Shown piece by piece: positions 1 to 10,784 of a stretch of DNA of 64,000 nt. Source of the DNA: Corythucha ciliata (lineage: Eukaryota > Arthropoda > Insecta > Hemiptera > Tingidae); NCBI GenBank assembly GCA_038030265.1, contig CM075939.1, forward strand, positions 20,937,253 through 21,001,252. Direction: 5' to 3'. The notes below the pieces were generated by a model. It made no database searches. It was not told where the DNA came from and worked only from the letters and a program-made list of their open reading frames with translations. How positions within the stretch are numbered: position 1 is the stretch's first letter; each line of letters starts with the position of its first letter. A program made the translations under genes and the position numbers.

Positions 1-1486
1 AGTGCACTCTTTCCTACCGCCAGCTGCCGGAGCGAAATTTTTTAAAGCTTTATTTCCTGCAATACATAAAAGGCCCCTCTCATACGCTTCATATGCTTCA
101 GACGAAAACTGCGTGTGTCATACCATAGTGACTAGTGTTCTTGTTAATTTCACTGGGATTAGTGTGAAACAAAAAACAATTCAAACGTTTCAAATATTTT
201 TCTGAATTAATTTTGCAAAAAGCTTCAATAATGTTAGTCCTGCACTATACATTCCGATACGTGAATGCCGGAGCTCGTCCTGCCCCGACTTCTATTATTT
301 TCCGAACACAAACTTTAATCCTATAAATTCTTAGAGACACCTCCCCCTCATCCTGAGTCGGTTAACAACTAAGAGCTGTGCTTCACAAGCTGTCAATATT
401 CTGTTTCTTGTTTCCTTCCTGCCTGTCCGAGGCTGATAATAGCAGAACAATGGGTGTACGTCCTCACTTCTCACTCAAATATCGACTGTTCTGCCGAGCC
501 CGTCAGACAAACTCCCTCCCTTCCCTTTACAATATCCCTGAGTCAATCGGAGTTTGCGATCGTTCAGTTGTTTGAATCTCAACCAATCAGGTCATGCCAA
601 AGCCACACAGGAACCATGGATTACCCAAGAATCTTGGTGGAAATTGGTGTTCTCCGTATTTAAAAATAAACAAGAAATAGGTAATGTTAATTTACTTCTC
701 TCACCAGAAAGATGTAAATAGCTAGAGATTCAAAACGGTCACACTCACCGCCCGCATTCACACATTTTGGCTGTAATATGTACGTAGTGCGTAATGTGTG
801 AGCAGCCCTTAAACTTTGTTCGTTGAAGTTGTTTTCAGTGGGAAGGGGGACAATACGAAAATTCGGTCAAACAAATTTTAACTAACTGGTACTGTTTCCG
901 TTTTCGTTTAACAAACCTTCATTTCTTCCCTTTTAGACAAGTTCAAACGATGTGATTTTACATTACTGCATTTCAAACATCAAAGGTTAATTAATATACT
1001 TCGAGGTAAATTTTCATAGAATCACACGTTTTTAAAGAGTCAGTGCGCACGTTTTATTGAAAAACAAGCAACCTCTGATTGGGGATCTGTTGTTTTTGGT
1101 CGAATAGGCATTTCATGTTGATGAATATTGTATCACCTGGGGGCCTATTCTCCAACTCGAAAGCTGTTTCTTTTTTGTGGAAATATCTCTGTTTCATCCA
1201 TTTTTTAAAAAACAAAATGGAAGCGTCTGATTCTAGTTGAGAATACATGATATTTTAAAGCGTTTTCCATTTGCACTGAGGAAATGGGTCTACTCGTCCT
1301 CTCTGAATTAAAACAAATGGCAGCGAGAGGACAGGTGACAGAAAGGTGGAAGAATCTCACCCAGCGGCGTTTATGACGGATGCCTCCCCACCATCAACCA
1401 GTATTGAAGGACTGTGGAGGGAAATTTCAGTAAATAAAATGTTAAAATGAATGGTCTAGGTATTTTCCTTTGTTATGCTAGTGCTA
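1..1486. other. No gene recognised
   Basis: This stretch holds only short open frames with no recognisable domain and no clear splice-site pairs. Around 1256-1350 there is a fragment resembling one arm of the hairpin repeat at 41907-42049: both contain GCGTTTTCC.TTTGCA and a TCCTCTCTGAATTAAAACA-like stretch. I see nothing else supportable here. Confidence 0.4.
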
Positions 1487-2159
1487 TATAGGATGTTTGA
1501 GGTTTTTGTGGCAATACTGAACCACGTGACGAACTAGGTCATTTAGCATCGATTTCACGAAATACACTGTTATCGATAGTTAATTTTTTTTCGAGATATC
1601 GAATAAAAACTGATGTTTTCATGATTAGCTCTTTTTTTTCAAGTTTGACTTGCTGTGTCACCGCAAGAGGTTAATTTGAACAAAGTGAATAGTGCATTGG
1701 AAACAGAACAAAATTGCCTACAAAATGAGCCCAAAAGAATTGGTGATTGTCCAATTTTGATTGGCATATCAGTCGATCAAAGTCTTCCAAAATGCTTTTT
1801 GCGTTTTTCTCCTGCCTACTCTTCCGCTTCTAATTCTTCTAACCTCGGAGGCATCAAACGTTCAGATGGATGGAAAAACATCTGCAATTTGTCAGCTTTC
1901 CAACGATGTGCTACAATTGCCATCTACTGCTTTTGGTTCCACAGAAATCAGCAAACAATGTGAAAAACTTCGGGAGCCTAGGTTGAACTTCCACATTAAT
2001 TATCCACCATTTTTTTTCTCTTTCTGTATCAATTTTATTAATAATGCCACTTTTTATCAACTGGAGATTATTGTTAGCAATGGTAATTGTCTGCTACATT
2101 GAGAAACAACATAATTATTAATTAAACTTAAGAGAAAGGTGCATTCTTTTATTTTATAA

Positions 2160-2456
2160 AACCTTTACTTCAAGTGCTCAAAATGGCCTCCATTTCACCT
2201 TAAGCACATCTTCGCCACCCCTAAATTCAGTTGTAGTAATGAGCAGGTTCCTCTCCCGGCCATTTGGTTAGCCATGTTCATTGTTTCTAAGAGCACCTCT
2301 CGCATTTCGATCTCTTGAGCATGGACCAGTTCTTTCATCCGTCCTAACACATAAAAATCTAATGTTGTTAGGACAGAGGACCTGGGTGGCCACGGAGTTG
2401 GCACTCTCTTTGCTTATCCAGTTGTCGACGAACCTTTTTAAAGAAATTCTCTGAGC
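2160..2456 (-). pseudogene. Mariner-like (DDE_3) transposase C-terminal fragment, left arm
   Basis: On the minus strand the frame reads WPPRSSVLTTLDFYVLGRMK, a decayed form of the WPxRSPDLTPLDFFLWG.K block that holds the last catalytic acidic residue in many insect IS630/Tc1/mariner transposases. Here SPD has become SSV, so the acidic residue is lost. A conserved KELVHAQEIEMREVLLETM follows. Upstream the frame is broken by a stop in the stretch before the block (EFL then stop). It is the mirror copy of the fragment at 2478-2850 and reads outward towards position 1487. The catalytic core is not intact and it cannot encode an active enzyme. Confidence 0.75.
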
Positions 2457-2477
2457 AATAACCGGAGTGATCTGGAG

Positions 2478-2850
2478 AACCATCGTTCTGGAAAGTTTTG
2501 AAGGATCGAATGTCCAAACTGGGTATTTTCCAGCAAGACGGTTTTCCCGCTCACTTTCTGCGATCGGTCAGGAAATTTCTTGAAGAAAGGCTCGCCGGCA
2601 AGTGGATAAGCAGGGGAGGGCCAATTCCGTGGCCACCCAGGTCGTCTGTCCTAACTCCATTAGAAGTTTATTTGTGAGGATGGTTGAAAGAACTGGAATA
2701 TGCTCAGGAGATCGAAACGCTCTTAGAACGAACGGACATGGCTATCCAAAGTCTGTGACGAGAGAGGAACCTGCGTATTACTACAACTGAATTTAGAGGT
2801 GTCCAGGATGTGCTTAAGAGTAATGGTGGCCATTTTGAACACTTGAGGTA
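2478..2850 (+). pseudogene. Mariner-like (DDE_3) transposase C-terminal fragment, right arm
   Basis: The plus-strand frame keeps the second catalytic aspartate motif, GIFQQDGFPAHF, then FLEERLAGKWI, GGPIPWPPRSS and LTPLEVYL followed by a TGA stop where the family normally has W (LWG). After that come KELEYAQEIE and, in a shifted frame, a typical C-terminal NGGHFEHL ending in TAA. The third acidic residue (D in SPD) is replaced by V. It extends further inward than the left-arm copy, so the junction of the palindrome is asymmetric. The superfamily is assigned from these motifs; the exact family is not resolved. Confidence 0.8.
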
Positions 2851-3536
2851 AAGGCTTTATAAAGTAAAAGAATGCACTTTTCTCCTTGAGTTTAATTAAT
2901 AATTCTGTTGTTTCTCAATGTAGCAGATAATGACCATTTCTAACAATAATCCCCAATTGATAAAAAGTGGCATTATTAACACAATTAACACAGAAAGAGC
3001 AAAATAAGTTAGATAATTAATATGGAAGTTCAACCTAGGCTCCCGATGTTTTTCAGATTGCTTGCTGATTTCTGTGGAGCTAAAAGCATTAGATGGCAAT
3101 TGTAGCACATCGTTGGAAAGCTGACAAATTGCAGATGTTTTTCCATTTATCTGAACGTTTGATGCCACTGAGGTTAGAAGTTTTAGAAGCGGAAGAGTAG
3201 GCAGGAGAAAAACGCAAAAAGCATTTTGGAAGACTTTGATCGACTGATATGCCAATCAAAATTGGACAATCACCAATTCTTTTGGGCTCATTTTGTAGGC
3301 AATTTTGTTCTGTTTCCAATGCACTATTCACTTTGTTCAAATTAACCTCGTGCGGTGACACAGCAAGTCAAATTTAAAAAAAAAAAAAAAGAGCTAATCA
3401 TGAAAACATCAGTTTTTATTCGATATCTCGAAAACAAATTGACTATCGATATTAGTGTATTTCGTGAAATCGATGCTAAATGACCTAATTCATCACGTGG
3501 TTCAGTATTGCCACACAAACCTCAAACACCCTGTAT

Positions 3537-3920
3537 AGTGTAGAAACCCATGGCTAATTTCGAAAAATTGAACGAAATCAAATAATTTGTATACCACTGT
3601 AGCACTTGCAAAAAAAGAGAGAGGGCCTGGCCGTATATCTATATGTACAGGTGCAAAGAGGGTACACACTCTTGGGTGCAGCCAAACGAGTATGCAGCCG
3701 CTTTCTGGGCTCAAAGGCCGATTTCCTCACTCACAATCACTCTCTCCCTCTCCCTCAAACTCGCGAATTTGCTTTATTTTTCAGAAACTCATAGAAAGAC
3801 AATTTTTTTTTTTTTTTCAATTAACCATGCATGACAAATTTCCAAGTATTTGAATAAACCCCACGATCACATGAAATTTAAAATTGAATATTTAACCTTA
3901 TGGTTTAATATAAAACCTTA
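3537..3920. other. No gene recognised
   Basis: Simple low-complexity sequence, with a CT-rich run (3731-3760) and T runs near 3804-3817. The overlapping short frames have no recognisable content. Confidence 0.4.
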
Positions 3921-3923
3921 TAA

Positions 3924-4071
3924 GGCCCGATTTCACCAACTTCTTAAACCAAGATCAACAACTAATCACGATTGCAATGTAAAAACTTGTATCAAAATTC
4001 ATATGGGTCGCTATTGGCAACTAATCACGATCAACTTTAAACGAGATCAATTTTGTTGGTGAAAATGGGCC
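3924..4071. mobile_element. PIF/Harbinger-like MITE, copy 1
   Basis: This 148 bp element starts GGCCCGATTTCACCAAC and ends GTTGGTGAAAATGGGCC, so the ends are inverted repeats. It is flanked by TAA on both sides (3921-3923 and 4072-4074). A TAA/TTA target and G-C-rich GGSCC termini fit PIF/Harbinger MITEs. A second, nearly identical copy is at 56044-56191. Confidence 0.8.
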
Positions 4072-4074
4072 TAA

Positions 4075-4600
4075 GTGTCCGTTGTTATTTAAACAAAATG
4101 GTTTGGAACGGGCCAGTCCCACAAAATTTCATTTTGGTCAGAGGAGTATGTTGTACTAGCCCAAAAAGTGGGCTTTGTCACCACTGGATTAACACCTGGT
4201 ACCCAATTAAAAATCGGGTCCTAAAGGGCCTCAAGCCAGGGCGGGAAGAAGGCACACACCTGGTACCCAATTAAAAAAAAAAAACAAGTCTTATAACGTT
4301 TCTAAACGCCCCGTTACCCCCCCCCCCTGCAATTTCGCGGCTATACTCACCCCTCTGAACTAGCCACTTTGCGGTCATAAAGCCAGTCGTGGATAAGGGT
4401 CCCCGGTCTTGCAATTCGTGCGGCTATTGATGCTTCGAAACTGGAAAAGTCGCTGCTTTTTAGTCAGAATACACGTCAATATTAAACCTCCCCAGAAACT
4501 TGCAACTCCGAAACTGGCAAATGCTGCCCTAAAACCTCAATTTAGTGGCTATTTATTCCTTGACACTTCCAAATCGACAGTTATGTGAACCTAGAAAATT
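4075..4600. repeat. Weak array with GCAATTTCGCGGC units
   Basis: From about 4310 to 4575 the sequence repeats a theme of (A)AACTTGCAATTTCGCGGCTATT at roughly 35-90 bp spacing, mixed with C runs (4317-4327). This resembles array family 2 but is more degraded. Upstream, 4075-4300, nothing is recognised apart from a repeated ACACCTGGTACCCAATTAAA (about 4190-4210 and 4256-4275). Confidence 0.45.
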
Positions 4601-4609
4601 GCATTCCGT

Positions 4610-6630
4610 GGCTATTACCCCTTCCCCGCCGCGTACGGGGGGGATATGGGGGATGGATCCCCCCCCCCCATAACTCCAGGTATGCGAACGAAGGGGCACT
4701 AGTACGCTCTAAAGAGCCTCATACAACCTCCAAAAATGAGCGTTTCTCGTTGAAGTTACGTTTAGCAGATTTTCTCGACTGCAAGCAGCCCTAAAAGGTC
4801 CGGGTGCGTCCATGCTGCCTTGGACTTCAGATCCCACGAAGTAGCGTACCGAGGTAAGGGCGAGAGGGGTGGCCGAGAAGCTTAAATACGGAGAAATAAG
4901 GATTTTTAGGTTATCGGAGTTATAGGTTATGGATGTAGGTTGCAAGTGATATCAGCAAAAGTGGCTCAAATTGAGAAAATTCACGATATCTTGAGGAATA
5001 TTCGCGGGTAAAAGAGAAAATACACCGTGTCCCCAGTTTCATTAGGTCCTTAAAGCCCCGTAAAGTGCTAATCGGCAATTTGCAACTTGCTGACCCGGTA
5101 AAAAATTGAAAAAATCGCTAGTATTCATGTCTATACCTCCGAAAAAGCGCTTATTCGTGGTCTCGCGTTGCAACTTCACGACGTGGAAAAATCGCTGACT
5201 CACGGTGCATCGTGCATGGAGGCCATTCTACGAATAAATTGTGGAAATCAACGCAAAATTGTTGTTTTTGGGCCAACCCCGCAGTTAAAATTGAGAAAAC
5301 ACGCTATAATATTGACAAACAAAAATACGCGTTCAGGTTAAAATTGGACAAACATGGCTAATTCACAACTGAAATTGCGAAAAATCGCCCTTTTGCGTAT
5401 AAAAAAGGGAATAGATGCTAAATCGCCGCAAAATTAGCGTAAAACGCTATTCCACAGCTGAAATTTGGAGATATCGCTAATTTGCAATTGGCAGATATAG
5501 GTCAGGAAAAACGTTAATTCGCGGATGCAAATGAAGAAAATCATTAATTCGCGACTAAAATTGAAAAAAATAACTAACTAGCGCAGCTGAATTTGAGAAA
5601 AACGCTAATTTTCAGTTCAAATTGGGGAAAAGTGCTAATTCTCAGGTAAAAATGGAAAAAATGGCTAATTTGCAGCTTAAATTGAGGAAAACGTTAATTC
5701 TTGGCAAAAATTGACAAAACTCGGTAGGTAATGCACGGTTGGAAACGCTACCACGCTACTAAAATTTAGAAAAAGCGAAAATTCGCAGCTAAAATTATTG
5801 AGAAACCACTAATTCTCGAATTAAGTGTCGTGAAATTTATAATTTAAAATGATGTTTTTTTGACATAAATGGATGGAAACGCTACGACAGCTACAATTTA
5901 GAAAAAGCGCCAATTCACTTCTAAAATTCAGGAACATCATTAATTCTCGTATAAAGTGTGGTGAAATCTTTAATTTAAATATGCGCCTTAATCTGAAGGC
6001 TACTTTGTGGCAAAAATTTAGAAAAACCGCAAATTCATGCACGGTTATAAGTAAAAACAACGCTGATTCACGGGCTAGAACTGAGAAGAAGCAATATGCT
6101 ACACCTAAAAGTAATATAAAATTGCTAATGCGGTGGTAAAAAGTGAAAAATCCGCTATTTTGCGGGTAATATTTAGAAAATAAATAATTACATACTCTGG
6201 CCTCTAATTTTCAGCTAACACAGAGAAAAGTGGTAATCCCCTGCTAAGAAAATTGAAAAAGTCGCTAATATGCTTCTAAAATTGAGGAAAGCTCCAAAAC
6301 TCGTGGAAAATTAAGAAACTCGCTCACGGGATAAAAACGATACTTTGCTGCTAAAGCTAAGAAAATGCGCACATTCATGGTTATGGGAGGGGGGAAAAAC
6401 TGCTAATCCGCGGCTGAAATTGAGAAGAACGATAAAGGCGGCAAAAATTGAGAAAATAAGCGCTGATTTGCGGGTAATGTTGACAAAAAGCACTCATTCA
6501 TGGCTAAAATTGATGAATTCTCGGCTTAGACTGGTCATAAAGCACTAATTGGCGGATAGAAAAGGTGAAATAGCGGCAATTCGTGGCTAAAATAAGGAAA
6601 AGGTCAAGTTAAAATTATATGTCTTTGTCT
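4610..6630 (+). mobile_element. Degraded hAT-type element(s) with 30-bp arrays, copy A
   Basis: The left part resembles the start of the well-bounded element at 32894: GCGTACGGGGGGGATATGGG, then a C run, then GTATGCGAACGAAGGGGCAC. At about 4846 a second left end like that of the 51824 element appears (GTAGCGTACCGAGGTAAGGG, then GAGAAGCTTAAATA). Two related elements are therefore probably fused or nested. Family 1 units in plus orientation fill 4960-6610. No right terminus or target duplication could be found, so both limits are approximate. Confidence 0.55.
4960..6610 (+). repeat. Family 1 array, about 30-bp units, copy A
   Basis: More than 40 degenerate units follow the pattern GCTAATTCGCG + GCTAAAATTGAGAAAAAC. 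Period is about 29-33 bp, with frequent indels and substitutions such as TTCACAGC or TTCTCAGG for TTCGCGGC. Short open frames within it (for example 5873-6139 plus, 5821-6060 minus) are products of the repeat and show no protein domain. Confidence 0.85.
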
Positions 6631-6639
6631 TGTTCATAC

Positions 6640-7539
6640 AGAGACTTAGGGGCCTTGTAACGTGGTTGATCAACAACCGTTGTTGTGGGGCTTGTTCAGG
6701 TTGTATTAGGCAGAGAGATTTTTGTACACAGTGTTTTTTAGAAAATAATTATTTATTAAAGGGAACTGAAGAAAACGGAAAAAGGGTTGCAGAGTACAGA
6801 TGCTTGTTGAATGGGCACTCGGGTCCGCAGGTTGAATTCGAACGAGACACGTGCTGCGAACACGACACACAAATATACCCTTAGCAACGAGGGGTGAAAT
6901 AAAGAATGATTACACTCACCAGTTATTTCCTCCTTATGAAGCTCCGGTTGCTTAACCGTCCACAGACGTTGGTCCTGTGCGGGGCGATCAAAGAGCGGCG
7001 GGTCGACTTCTTAGATAGGAACGAAGGAAGAAGAAGGGGGGTGTGGTGAGTGGTGTGTGGTGAGTGGTGAGTAGCCGACGCGCTCGACTCGCTTTGTAGA
7101 AGGGTGGATGACCGGAGTGTCTGAAGACGGCAGTCGCAGGGAGTGGGCTTGCTCGTGATTCCGCAAATGCGTTTCAGGGTGTGTCGCCGAAAGTGGTGTG
7201 TGCGTGTCCGTTCGTCTAAACGGCGAGACGGGACGTGTCCGTGTGTCACCGATACAACAGGAATTTCCGACGTTGGGTCCGACTTGAAAAAGTGGCAACG
7301 AGGTGTGTTCGTGCGTGAGACGGCTGGAACTCGTTTGATACGACGAGTGGTGAGCGGACTTTTCGCTCCAAGAAGCCTCGGAAAACACAGTTCACGAGAT
7401 GATGACTGCAAACGGCTGGAACTCGTTTGATACGACGAGTGGTGAGCGGCCTTTTCGCTCCAAGTAGCCTCGGACTTACACAAAGAAAATCACACAATTC
7501 GCGACTAACACCCCACGAGTCACTCCCTGCCCTTGAGCA
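6640..7539. other. Unrecognised GC-richer block with 61-bp direct repeat
   Basis: This block is less AT-rich than its surroundings and has overlapping open frames on both strands (longest 6923-7483 minus, 186 codons). No frame shows a recognisable domain; the peptides are rich in Ser, Thr, Arg and His, as expected from a chance open frame. A 61-bp segment beginning CGGCTGGAACTCGTTTGATA occurs at 7321-7381 and again at 7413-7473, which duplicates peptide segments in the minus frames. It could be the 5' region or LTR of an unknown element; this is not established. Confidence 0.35.
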
Positions 7540-8509
7540 CTTTGAATCAGTGGCGGCGGAAGTATTTTGGTTCAGGGGGGGTGAAAATTAAGGCGCTTCC
7601 CCCTTCCCCTCCCCACCATACCCTACACTACCATCACTTCCTTAGTTTTCATCAATAGAGAAGGTGAAGTGTAGTGTAGTTCTCAATTTTAAGTAAATAG
7701 AGGAGGCAAGGTATTGTATGGAGGTGCCCAATAGTCTTGAATTTTCAGCATTTAGGGAATGATTTGAATGTGGCATACAACGGCCTGATTCTTGATAGGT
7801 TTTTGACTAATAATATTTTATTTTTATCCCACATGATACTAAAACCGAATTTTACGGCCGCAAATGAGTCCCAAAAGTGTCTCTTTTCATGCCTAGGAAC
7901 TAAAGTATTTTTCAAGCGACATGCTCCGAAAGTAGTCATTTTCTGTACCCAAAAATGTCTGGGAAATTGACCATTACAACACAGTGACATTCGAGAAATT
8001 TTCTGTACTAGTCCAGAAAATATTTTCCGTCCTAGTACGGAGAGTAAATGAACTCGGGTTATAACCTCGTTTAAGGTCTTCTTAAACTAAAGACACGAGA
8101 AGTCAGTAGTCAATTTGTCAAAGTCAGTTTTATCATTTCCTTGCTGCCGCGTGAAAAAAGTCGTACATCACTCGTAGGAAGGGGATTTACCTCGCCTCGC
8201 CCGCCGGGCTTGTAATGTAATGTACCGCGGCAAATTTTACGGCGTTTTAGAGCCACGACTTTAGCTCCTGCGTATACATATACTATTATTGATTTCTTAG
8301 TTGTTTTTTTGCCACAAGAATATGGCAAGTATTCGTTTTAAATAATAAACGATAATCATTCGTACTCAAATAAAACAGCAAAGTGTGGGAATGCAGGTAG
8401 GGGCATAACTAGAAATCCGGATCCGGGGTTCGGATGGGGGCCCCTGAATAGCTTGAAGATGAAAAATCGGGATTTTCAAGTAGATAAGATGAAAACGAAT
8501 TGCTAAACT

Positions 8510-10375
8510 CGCTTGTAAAAGTGAGTAAAACGCTGATTCGCGGCTGAAATTGAGAAAAATTGCTGAAATTTATGGCTGTTAATATTAAGAAAAAGCGCTA
8601 GCTAATTCACAGCTGACATTGAGATAACGCAAAATCACGAATTGTTGGGGCGAAATTAGGAAAAAGCGCTAATTTACGCAGCTAAAACTGAGAAAAGCGC
8701 TAATTCAAGGATGAAAAACAGAAAAACGCAAATTCGCGACGTCTTGAAAAAAAAAAAAAAAAAACATGCTAATTTACAGCTCAAATTGTGATAAAGTGCT
8801 ACAGTTTAGCAACTTTCAAAATTTAGAACAAGCGCAAATTTACAGCTAAAAGGGAGAAACGCCAACTCAAGGATTCTCGGGGCAACATTGGGACTAAAAT
8901 TTAGAAAAAGCGCTAATTCACGGGTGAAATAGTCAAAAACGCGAATTCGCGTCTAGATAAAAGTGGAGGAAAACTCAGCTAAGGTATGAAAAATTACGAT
9001 TTTACGGATAAAATCGAGAAAAAAACGCTAAAAATCGTAGCTAAAATTAAGAAAATGTGCTAATTTACTGCTAAAATTGAGAAACAAAACGCTAATTCAC
9101 AGCTGAAAATGAGAGAAAACGCCAATTCGCCAATTCTTAGGGGCAACTTTAAGGCTGAAGTTGAAAAGCGCTAATTCACGCGCTAAAGATGAGAAAAACG
9201 CTTATTCAAGGATAAAAAAGAGAACAACGCGAATTCGAGTCTAAAAATAGAGAAACACGCTAATATGATAAAGTGTTACAATTTGGCAGCTTTAAACATT
9301 AGGAAAAAGCGCGAATTCACAGAAAACGCCAACTCACGGATTCTCGGGGCTCTGGGACTGAAATTGAGAAAAAGCGCTGCGATTCACGGCGTGAAATAGA
9401 GAAAAACGCGAATTTGCGTCTAAAAGTGGAGGAAAACTTTAATTCACAACTAAGGTACAAAACACTTCAATTTTGCAGATAAAATCGAGAAAAAGTGCTA
9501 TAATTTCCAGCTAAAATTAAAAAATTTGCCCATTCACTGCTAAATTGGGGGTAAAAAGGCTAATTCACAGCTGAAATTGAGAATACCCCAACTTGCACAT
9601 TCTTGGGGAACTTTGGGAATAAAATTGAGAAAATGCGCTAATTCAAGCGGCTAAAATTGTGAAAAAGCGCTAATTCGAGGGTAATAAATAGAGAAAAACA
9701 CGAATGGTTTTTTTTTGTAATGGAGAAAAGCGCGAATTTACGGCTTAAATTTAGAAAAATTGCTAATTTGCGGATAAAATTGGGAAAGAGCACTTAAACG
9801 CTACCTAATTTGCGGATTCTTAAGGGGGAGTTGTACATGTGTTTCCTCGACCCCCCTCCAATCATACCTCGCCTACTCCGCGTTACGGAAATTACCGCCG
9901 TATTTCTGCACCAATCGTGGACTTCAGGGGCTCATTTAAATCTTCAGGAAATTCCGCACAAGCGTACGATCTTGCTTTCTAAATAAGTTGTGGAAAGAGT
10001 GTGAATTTTCAAGGTAAACGTTTGTGTGCGTTTTACAGTTATTTTAGGGATGAAATATGAAAAAGGAAGATCGTACGCTTGTGCGGAATTTCCCGAAGAT
10101 TTAAATGAGCCCTTGAAGTACACGATTGGTGCAGAAATACGGCGGTAATTTCCGTAACGCGGAGTAGGCGAGGTATGATTGGAGGGGGGTCGAGGAATCA
10201 CATGTACAACTCCCCCTTAAGGCAACTTCACGGTAAGAGCTTGTAAAAAGCGCCGATTCGCAGCTAAAAATGAGAAAATGAGCTAATTCGCGGGAAAAAT
10301 TGAGAAAACGCCCTTTAGAGGCAATTTCGTGGCTAAAATTGAGGAAAATATATACTTTAAAGCAGCAAAAAGTAT
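8510..10375 (+). repeat. Family 1 array, copy D (split by a MITE)
   Basis: Degenerate units such as AGCGCTAATTCACGG, CTAAAATTGAGAAAAAGCGC run from about 8510 to 9819 and resume at 10221-10375. A longer sub-period is also visible: a segment containing AACTCACGGATTCTCGGGGC recurs near 8870, 9140, 9335 and 9595, about 200-270 bp apart, so the array has a higher-order structure. A17-type A runs occur near 8748-8764. Confidence 0.85.
9824..10216. mobile_element. TTAA-flanked foldback MITE
   Basis: The ends GGGGGAGTTGTACATGTG and CACATGTACAACTCCCCC are flanked by TTAA (9820-9823 and 10217-10220). The inverted arms are about 140-150 bp each (9824-9970 and 10065-10216) around a loop of about 90 bp, so the whole unit would fold into a long hairpin. 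The flanking array motif GGATTCT..TAAGGCAACTT becomes continuous if the element and one TTAA are removed, matching sister copies such as ATTCTTAGGGGCAACTT near 9147. A TTAA target fits piggyBac or Kolobok groups; the termini do not settle which. Confidence 0.85.
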
Positions 10376-10784
10376 ATTTACGGTTTAATTAGAGTCTAAA
10401 GGGCCTCCTAGAGATTTCCGCCCCGGCCCCCGGACAAGTGTTGTTCCGCCACTGGGTAGCGGTGATCGCATAACAAAACAGTGGGTTTGATGCCCCCAGG
10501 GTAGAGATGCCCGGTGCGCACCGCACACGCCGCACGCCCCTTGCTACGCCTGTGCTTCATATTGCTTAAATTTGGGCTAAAACCCTCTCCGGGGAGGGTG
10601 GCCGATAGGTGGATCGCCCTCCTTTGCCAGATGGCAGGGGTAAAGTGTAGAAGAAGAATCAATAATATACCTAACAAAAAGTCTGCAGAAAAGTGAAAGA
10701 TGGGGGCGACGCCCCCCCAGACTAAATTCCGGGGGGGGCGGCCGCCCACCCTGCCCCCCCGGTTCCGCCGCCACTGCTTTGAAT

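Larger units (their letters stand above)
1487..3536. mobile_element. Head-to-head palindrome of a mariner-like element
   Basis: The two halves are near-identical inverted copies. The left arm (about 1487-2460) matches the reverse complement of the right arm (about 2570-3536) almost throughout, including the outermost CTATAYAGGRTGTTTGAGG. That terminus, next to TA, is typical of IS630/Tc1/mariner-type elements (family knowledge). Each arm holds the 3' part of a transposase reading outward from the centre, followed by about 650 bp of non-coding subterminal sequence. The 5' half of the element is absent from both arms. The unit therefore looks like an inverted dimer of element 3' halves, broken open near 2460-2480. 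Single-base differences and indels between arms show it is not recent. Confidence 0.8.
8404..10454 (+). mobile_element. Nested hAT-like element D2
   Basis: It lies wholly inside element D. The right end is GAGATTTCCGCCCCGGCCCC...TTGTTCCGCCACTG, closely matching the right end of the well-bounded element at 51824-53319. The flanks are GGTAGGGG (8396-8403) and GGTAGCGG (10455-10462), 7 of 8 bases identical, as expected for an ageing 8-bp target duplication. The left terminus CATAACTAGAAATCCGG is a weak match to the right one. Its body is a family 1 array in plus orientation interrupted by the MITE at 9824-10216. Confidence 0.6.
7548..10776 (+). mobile_element. hAT element D, non-autonomous, 3.2 kb
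   Basis: The element begins CAGTGGCGGCGGAA and ends TTCCGCCGCCACTG, a perfect 14-bp terminal inverted repeat of hAT type. It is flanked by the 8-bp duplication CTTTGAAT (7540-7547 and 10777-10784). No transposase was recognised inside. The interior contains unclassified sequence (7562-8400), a second hAT-like element (8404-10454), and a GC-rich 3' part (10463-10760). Strand is arbitrary and follows the array orientation. Confidence 0.85.

Noticed and set aside
1655..3361. Two conserved-looking open frames (102 and 90 codons) nearly identical in opposite orientation
   Set aside because: Their similarity is explained by the palindrome; the frame lies in the transposon's non-coding 3' part and overlaps another frame of equal quality.
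4585..4794. Shared peptide SKNE.F.L.L..ADFLD with 62431-62703 as a conserved protein
   Set aside because: The nucleotide sequences are related as repeats beyond the open frame, and both sit next to hAT-like ends, so a shared transposon segment is the simpler reading.
5873..6548. Open frames in the array with ANSRLKLRK-like repeats read as proteins
   Set aside because: Phase is broken every few units, both strands are equally open, and the peptides change with each indel. They follow from a unit length divisible by three.
4960..6610. Regular 30-bp spacing that at first looks like a CRISPR array
   Set aside because: There are no conserved repeats separated by unique spacers; the whole unit is repeated and degenerate. 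The rest of the window is clearly eukaryotic.
6923..7483. 186-codon minus-strand frame as a gene
   Set aside because: It overlaps other frames of similar length on both strands, has no domain, and contains a duplicated segment from the nucleotide direct repeat.
8396..8416. CAGGTAGGGGCATAAC as the exact left terminus of D2
   Set aside because: With CAGG as the first bases the flanks do not match; shifting the start to CATAAC gives a 7 of 8 duplication, which I used instead, with reduced confidence.
9944..10201. 85-codon minus frame inside the foldback MITE
   Set aside because: It lies across the hairpin arm and loop, with no domain; non-autonomous elements of this size do not encode proteins.
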